Assembly: GCA_026984045.1 (NCBI GenBank)
Contig: JALSSV010000058.1
Coordinates: 1-50,960 of the forward strand
From: Chromatiales bacterium
Lineage (GTDB): Bacteria; Pseudomonadota; Gammaproteobacteria; UBA6429; Thiohalophilaceae
DNA: 50,960 nucleotides
Direction: 5' to 3'
In this document: piece by piece, positions 46,451 through 50,960 of the stretch
Layout: each line of letters starts with the position of its first letter
Numbering within the stretch: the first letter of the stretch is position 1
Made by a program: the position numbers and the translations under genes
Notes under the pieces: generated by a model
What the model saw: only the letters and a program-made list of their open reading frames with translations
Databases searched by the model: none
What the model was told of the DNA's origin: nothing

Positions 46451-46783
46451 TCATTGCCGGCCGTTCGCGCTCAACGCTTGCGGCGGTGTGTTGAATTCGA
46501 TCCCGAAAATCTCGAACAGCAGGGCCACGCAGCCCTCGCAGCCGCACATCTCGAGCGCCCACTGGCGCGCCTCGGCATGTCGGCGCAGGAGACCGAGCAT
46601 GCCGATGACGGCGCCATCCAGTTGGCGGGTTCGGGTGAAATCCAGGGTCAGGCGCCGGACCGTATCGGGCGCCGTCTCGTAGGCCTGGCGAAACTGGCGG
46701 TAGTGCCGGAAGGCCAGGCTTTCGCCGGGGGCCAGCACCAGGTGATGCCCGTCCTCGGACAGGCGGGTGACGATCGATGACAT
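46451..46783 (-). CDS. STAS domain protein
   Basis: 110 aa single-domain protein. The central RRLTLDFTRTRQLDGAVIGMLGLLRRHAEARQ fits the STAS/anti-sigma antagonist fold (D-F-x-x-T-x-x-x-D-S/G-x-x-x-G-x-L). The Ser usually phosphorylated is replaced by Gly/Ala around DGAV, and a CGCEGC motif near the C-terminus could bind a metal. ATG 46783 has GGAGG upstream. Likely a regulator acting through protein binding. Confidence 0.8.
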   Translation of the reverse strand: MSSIVTRLSEDGHHLVLAPGESLAFRHYRQFRQAYETAPDTVRRLTLDFTRTRQLDGAVIGMLGLLRRHAEARQWALEMCGCEGCVALLFEIFGIEFNTPPQALSANGRQ

Positions 46784-47034
46784 GACACAACCTCCTTCGC
46801 AATCCGCGAAATCCTTCGGGAACGAAAAGGCAGGGGTCGGGCCTGGGTGTGACGACATGGCCGGCGCGGGTGCCGGCAGGGCGGACAGGAACGGGGGCCG
46901 CCGCGGGGACTACACCCTCACTATCGGAACCCGGTCGGGAATCTTTAGCGATTGAGAAGGGATTTTTCGTTCAGGCACCGTTCAGGCCCGGTGTTTCACA
47001 CTGGAAGCCAGACGCACACGAGGAGGACGCCAAC

Positions 47035-47568
47035 ATGCACAAGCAAATCGCAACTGCCCTCATCCTTTCCACGCTGCTGGCCCTGCCGGCCTGGGCGGAT
47101 GGCTATGGCGGCGAAAACCCGGACAGCGTGTTTCGGGATCGCGCCCGGGTGGTGGACGTGAAGCCGCTGAAGGAGATCGTGCGGGTGCCGGTGACCGATC
47201 GCGACTGCTGGACCGAGGAAGTGGTGCGCCCGGCGCGGCGCGATCCTTCCGGGATCATCGCCGGCGGGATCATCGGGGGCGCGGTGGGCAATGCCATGGG
47301 CCAGGGCCATCGCGACCAGGGCATCGCCACCGTGGCCGGCACGGTGCTCGGCGGGGTGATCGGCAACGCCATGGCCGGCGGCCACCGTCCGGCCCGTATC
47401 GAGCACGCGCGGCGCTGCCGTGTTTCCGAGAAGTATTACGAGGAAGAACGGATCAGCGGTTATCTGGTCACCTACCGCTACCGGGGCCGGGAGTTCACCC
47501 GCGAGATGGATGAACTGCCCGGACGCTTCGTCACCGTGCGCGTTGCCGTGGAACCGCTGGAGGATTGA
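47035..47568 (+). CDS. Glycine-zipper 2TM domain surface protein
   Basis: 177 aa with signal peptide MHKQIATALILSTLLALPAWA. The core IIAGGIIGGAVGNAMGQGHRDQGIATVAGTVLGGVIGNAMAGG is a glycine-zipper 2TM domain as in Rickettsia 17-kDa antigen/SlyB-like proteins, outer-membrane or periplasmic. The C-terminal half is soluble with a Cys (RRCRVSEKYYEEE). ATG 47035 follows GAGGAGG. Function in this family is mostly envelope-related and poorly defined. Confidence 0.85.
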   Translation: MHKQIATALILSTLLALPAWADGYGGENPDSVFRDRARVVDVKPLKEIVRVPVTDRDCWTEEVVRPARRDPSGIIAGGIIGGAVGNAMGQGHRDQGIATVAGTVLGGVIGNAMAGGHRPARIEHARRCRVSEKYYEEERISGYLVTYRYRGREFTREMDELPGRFVTVRVAVEPLED

Positions 47569-47616
47569 GGCGCGAGCAGCGCCCCTTCCCTTGCCTCTTG
47601 TCGCTTTTCCCTGCCG

Positions 47617-48879
47617 TCACGCCGCGCTGCGTCGCCGGGCAACATTGGCCGGCTTGCGCGGCGCACCACGGCGGGCGCGGTTGCCAGGGCGTCCGCCACT
47701 GCGGCGCTTCGGCCCGGCAGGGCGCTGGCCACGGGGTTCGGGGCGGGTGGGTTCCAGCCCGTCGATGGTGCGGCGTTCGAGCTTGCGGCCGGTGAGGCGT
47801 TCGATGCCGCCGAGCTTGCCCCAGTCGTCGGGGCCGACCAGGGAAACGGCGGTGCCGCTGGCACCGCCGCGGCCGGTGCGGCCGATGCGGTGGATGTAGT
47901 CCTCGGCCACCATCGGCAGATCGAAGTTGATCACGTGGCTGATCCCCTTGATGTCGAGGCCGCGGGCCGCCACGTCGGTGGCCACCAGCAGGCGAAACTT
48001 GCCGCGGCGCATCTGCTCCACGGTGCGCTTGCGGGCGTTCTGGCTCATGTCGCCATGCAGGGCGGCGCTGGTGTGGCCGAGGTTGCGCAGCTTCTTGGCC
48101 AGGCGATCGGCGCCGCGCTTGGTGGCAGTGAAGATCACCGCCTGTTCCAGGGCCTCGTCACCCAGGTAATGTTCCAGCAGGCTGTGCTTGTGACTCGCGT
48201 CGTCGGCCTGATGGATGCGCTGTTCGATGGCCGCATGCTGTTCGTGATTGGCGGCCAGTTTCACGGTGACCGGATCGCGCAGCAGTTGCCGGGCGATGTC
48301 GAGGATCCGCCCTTCCAGGGTGGCCGAGAACAGCAGGGTCTGCCGCTCGGTCGGCATGGCGGCGGCGATCCGCTTGACGGCCTGCACGAAACCCATGTCG
48401 AGCATGCGATCGGCCTCGTCCAGCACCAGCATCTCCAGGCGCGAGAAATCCACCCGCCCGGCTTCCATGTGATCCATCAGGCGGCCCGGGGTGGCCACCA
48501 GCAGATCCAGCGGCTCGCGCAGCAGACGGATCTGGGGCTGATAGGCCATGCCGCCTACCACGTTGCCGCTGTGCAGGGAAACGAAGCGGCCGAGCTGGCG
48601 GATGTTGTCGGCCACCTGCATGGCCAGTTCGCGGGTGGGGGTGAGCACCAGCACCCGCGGGCCGTTGCCGGGCCGCGGCGCGTTGTCCTGCAGGCGTTGC
48701 AGGGCCGGCAGCACGAAGGCGGCCGTCTTGCCGGTGCCGGTCTGGGCCGAGGCCATCAGATCGCGGCCGGCCAGCACCTGCGGAATCGCTTCGCGCTGGA
48801 TGTCGGTGGGCGCGGAAAAGCCGCAGGCCTGGATGGCGCGCAACAGGGAAGGATTCAGATTCAGTTCGGGAAATGTCAT
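47617..48879 (-). CDS. DEAD-box ATP-dependent RNA helicase (RhlE-like)
   Basis: 420 aa. Helicase motifs in order: Q-motif GFSAPTDIQREAIP, AQTGTGKT (I), PTRELAMQ (Ia), VLDEADRMLDMG (II, DEAD), SATLEGRI (III), and the C-terminal core VATDVAARGLDIKGISHVINFD and HRIGRTGRGG. The basic tail (RRSGGRPGNRARRGAPRKP) is typical of RhlE/SrmB-type enzymes. Acts in RNA remodelling, ribosome assembly or mRNA decay. Convergent with the glycine-zipper gene. Confidence 0.94.
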   Translation of the reverse strand: MTFPELNLNPSLLRAIQACGFSAPTDIQREAIPQVLAGRDLMASAQTGTGKTAAFVLPALQRLQDNAPRPGNGPRVLVLTPTRELAMQVADNIRQLGRFVSLHSGNVVGGMAYQPQIRLLREPLDLLVATPGRLMDHMEAGRVDFSRLEMLVLDEADRMLDMGFVQAVKRIAAAMPTERQTLLFSATLEGRILDIARQLLRDPVTVKLAANHEQHAAIEQRIHQADDASHKHSLLEHYLGDEALEQAVIFTATKRGADRLAKKLRNLGHTSAALHGDMSQNARKRTVEQMRRGKFRLLVATDVAARGLDIKGISHVINFDLPMVAEDYIHRIGRTGRGGASGTAVSLVGPDDWGKLGGIERLTGRKLERRTIDGLEPTRPEPRGQRPAGPKRRSGGRPGNRARRGAPRKPANVARRRSAA

Positions 48880-49157
48880 GCAATAACACCTTCTCCGCCT
48901 TGGGGCGGAAGCAAAAGTTCAAATACAGGGAACGGCAGAAGGCGGTATTGCACGACGGCTGCCGGGTCACCCGGAACGGTTCGTTGACCGTGTGGACGGT
49001 GCCAACCAGCAGTCCGAAAGAAAACTCGCGGGGGAGGTCAGAAACGTCGCGCTCCCGATACGGGAGGAACGACCATCATAATCCCTCGCCGCGCAAAAGG
49101 CCAGCGGTTTCTTGCAAGGACAACTGCGTCGAAACTTGCATCATTTTGCTGAATACA
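48880..49157. promoter_or_regulatory. Leader/promoter region of the helicase gene
   Basis: 278 bp upstream of the DEAD-box helicase start, with no gene. It is more structured and AT-richer than the coding DNA and ends at the MITE. Long leaders with cold-responsive folding are common for such helicases, but no specific motif or promoter pair was identified here. Confidence 0.45.
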
Positions 49158-49423
49158 TACTAATCCCAACGGTAACAAAGCCTCATTCAGAGCGAACCTG
49201 ATGCGCCGGATCAAGGCGCGGTCCGCAGGGAATGGCTAGCCCTTGCCAAGGACCGCAACGCCGAGCCGGCGCATCAGGTTCGCTCCCTTCGGGCGGGCCT
49301 CTGGATGGCCATTCGCGGCGTTGCCGCGGCTTGACAGGGAATGACCCTGCCGGCGCCACGGCGCCTTGCGCCTGACCATCCAGAGACCCGCCGAATGAAG
49401 CTTTGTTACCGTTGGGATTAGTA
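49158..49423. repeat. 266-bp MITE with perfect 24-nt terminal inverted repeats
   Basis: TACTAATCCCAACGGTAACAAAGC (49158-49181) is exactly inverted at 49400-49423 and extends to ~31 nt with one mismatch. Both ends are bounded by TA, as for IS630/Tc1-type TA insertions. Inside, AGCGAACCTGATGCGCCGG (49191-49209) is perfectly inverted at 49266-49284; further hairpins are GCGGTCC/GGACCGC, CAGGG/CCCTG and GGCGCC/GGCGCC, with an outer TCTGGATGG/CCATCCAGA pair. It has no coding capacity and splits the region before the FAD oxidoreductase. Confidence 0.85.
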
Positions 49424-49447
49424 ATACCCATTTCAAAACAATACCTT

Positions 49448-50960
49448 ATGACCTCCCGCATCCGCGAGATCCCCTACAATTACACGTCTTTCTCGGATCG
49501 GGAGATCGTGATCCGCTTCCTCGGGGAGCCGATGTGGGAGGTATTGAACGCCCTGCGCGGGGAGCGGGTCACGGGGCGTTCGGCGCGGATGCTGTTCGAG
49601 ATCCTGGGCGACATGTGGGTGGTGACCCGCAATCCCTTCATCCAGGACGATCTGCTCGACAACCGCAAGCGCCGCGAGGCGCTGATCGGCGCGCTGTATC
49701 ACCGGCTGGAGCAGGTGGAAGCGCGGGCCGACGGCAACGAGAAGGCCCTGCTGCTGATCGGCGCGGTGCGCGGGGCCATCGGCGAGTTCGCGGCCTGGTT
49801 TCCGCGCCAGCGGACGCTGCGGCGCAAGGTGCGGCAGCGTCTGCGGCGGGTGACGCGGCGCGACAACATCCGTTTCGACGGCCTCTCCCGGGTCTCCCAC
49901 GTGACCGATGCCTCCGACTGGCGGGTGGAATACCCGCTGGTGGTGGTCACGCCCGACTCGGAGGCCGAGATGCAGAAGGTGGTGGCGGCGCTCATCGAGC
50001 TGGGCGTGGGCATCATTCCCCGCGGCGGCGGCACCGGTTACACCGGCGGCGCCGTGCCGCTGGCGGCCGACTGCGCGGTGATCAACACCGAGAAGCTGGA
50101 ACGCCTGGGCGAGGTGGAGCAGCGGGAACTGCTGGACGCGGAGGGCCACAGCCGCACGGTGCCGGTGATCCGGGTCGAGGCCGGGGTGGTGACGAGGCGC
50201 GTGGCCGAGAAGGCCGAGGCCCGCGGCTTCGTGTTCGCGGTGGACCCCACCTCCCAGGACGCCTCCTGCATCGGCGGCAACATCGCCATGAACGCCGGCG
50301 GCAAGAAGGCGGTGCTGTGGGGTACCACCCTGGACAACCTGCTCTCCTGGCGCATGGTCACGCCCGACGGCCAGTGGCTGGAGGTGGAGCGCCTGCATCA
50401 CAACCTGGGCAAGATCCACGAGCAGCGGGAAGTCACCTTCAAAATCACCCGCTACGCGGCCGACGGCGTGACCCGCGCCGGCGAGCCGGAGACCCTGGTG
50501 ATGCCCGGCGCGGCGCTGCGCAAGCAGGGCCTGGGCAAGGACGTGACCAACAAGTTCCTCGGCGGCCTGCCCGGCGTGCAGAAGGAAGGCTGCGACGGCC
50601 TCATCACCTCGGCCGTGTTCATCCTGCACCGCATGCCGAAGCACATCCGCACCGTGTGCCTGGAGTTCTACGGCAAGGATCTGCGTCGCGCCGTGCCGGC
50701 CATCGTCGAGACCAAGGACTACCTCGATGCTCGGCCCGACGTGCGGCTCGCCGGCATGGAGCACCTGGACGAGCGTTACGTGAAGGCGGTGGACTACACG
50801 CCCAAGTCGCCGCGCCGGGATCTGCCCAAGATGGTGCTGCTGGTGGACATCGCCGGCGACGACGAGAACGCCGTGGCCGCGGCCGCCTCGGAAGTGGTGC
50901 GCAAGGCGGCCCTGCGCGAGGCGGAGGGCTTCGTGGCGGTGAGCGCCGAGGCCCGCCAGC
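49448..50960 (+). CDS. DUF3683-type FAD/FMN-binding oxidoreductase, 3' end cut by window
   Basis: Open from ATG 49448 to the window edge (504 codons seen). The N-terminal ~170 residues ([26 protein letters not shown]...) match the DUF3683 domain; then an FAD-binding type-4 (PCMH) domain with [27 protein letters not shown] and the FAD loop [29 protein letters not shown]. These proteins usually continue with a 4Fe-4S/CCG domain, as in D-lactate or glycolate-type dehydrogenases; that part is not visible here. No Shine-Dalgarno is obvious before the ATG, and the MITE lies just upstream. Confidence 0.9.
   Translation, partial: MTSRIREIPYNYTSFSDREIVIRFLGEPMWEVLNALRGERVTGRSARMLFEILGDMWVVTRNPFIQDDLLDNRKRREALIGALYHRLEQVEARADGNEKALLLIGAVRGAIGEFAAWFPRQRTLRRKVRQRLRRVTRRDNIRFDGLSRVSHVTDASDWRVEYPLVVVTPDSEAEMQKVVAALIELGVGIIPRGGGTGYTGGAVPLAADCAVINTEKLERLGEVEQRELLDAEGHSRTVPVIRVEAGVVTRRVAEKAEARGFVFAVDPTSQDASCIGGNIAMNAGGKKAVLWGTTLDNLLSWRMVTPDGQWLEVERLHHNLGKIHEQREVTFKITRYAADGVTRAGEPETLVMPGAALRKQGLGKDVTNKFLGGLPGVQKEGCDGLITSAVFILHRMPKHIRTVCLEFYGKDLRRAVPAIVETKDYLDARPDVRLAGMEHLDERYVKAVDYTPKSPRRDLPKMVLLVDIAGDDENAVAAAASEVVRKAALREAEGFVAVSAEARQ

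Noticed and set aside
49183..49461. 92-codon minus-strand open frame inside the MITE
   Set aside because: Runs through both inverted-repeat arms and the core; sequence is repeat-derived and has no Shine-Dalgarno or family match.

Overview
The window looks like a chromosome segment from a high-GC gammaproteobacterium, probably a sulfur-oxidising one. This is an inference: a DsrC/TusE-family sulfur-relay protein, a cytochrome c5, an RND efflux operon, Tex, TcdA and a YheS-type ABC-F protein all fit, and no plasmid or phage hallmark genes are visible. Most genes from about 10.2 kb onward are very GC-rich with GC-ending codons. The first ~10 kb is clearly AT-richer.

Region 1 (1-10,035) is a polysaccharide locus: a left-edge gene fragment, a PAPS-type sulfotransferase, a Wzx-like flippase, a Wzy/WaaL-like polymerase or ligase, a secreted clan GH-A-like glycosidase, a NodB-type deacetylase and a WecG/TagA glycosyltransferase. 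A forward operon follows, with a serine-acetyltransferase-like enzyme, a 65-residue Tat-signal microprotein and a GMC-type FAD oxidoreductase. Together they suggest a polymer that is flipped, polymerised, deacetylated, possibly acetylated, oxidised and sulfated.

Region 2 (10.2-16.1 kb) begins with an unusual fusion of a Clp1-like P-loop domain to a complete RNase Z-like metallo-beta-lactamase domain. It continues with secreted hypothetical proteins, tRNA-Arg(CCG), a palindromic MITE-like element, cytochrome c5 and an orphan PhnD-like binding protein. Region 3 (16.3-22 kb) is a three-gene RND efflux operon (adaptor, pump, NodT-type outer-membrane factor).

Region 4 (22-38 kb) is housekeeping and conserved hypothetical genes: esterase, TcdA, TatD, ribosomal protein THX with a partner small ORF, Tex, a GlpD-like oxidoreductase, a HAD-IIA phosphatase, a DUF2235 hydrolase, a small membrane-protein operon, endonuclease VIII, YheS and a spermidine-synthase-like protein. 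Several intergenic gaps are filled with REP-like repeats, including a ~100-bp tandem array.

Region 5 (38-46 kb) is signalling: a soluble PDC sensor, a four-PAS HisKA_2 kinase translationally coupled to a REC-ANTAR response regulator, and a PAS-GGDEF-EAL protein with a degenerate GGDEF site. A cold-shock protein and a periplasmic PstS-like/OmpA fusion follow. Region 6 (45.7-50.96 kb) has a DsrC/TusE variant, DUF3135-like and STAS proteins, a glycine-zipper protein, a DEAD-box helicase, a 266-bp TA-flanked MITE with perfect 24-nt terminal inverted repeats, and the start of a large DUF3683-type FAD oxidoreductase cut by the window edge.
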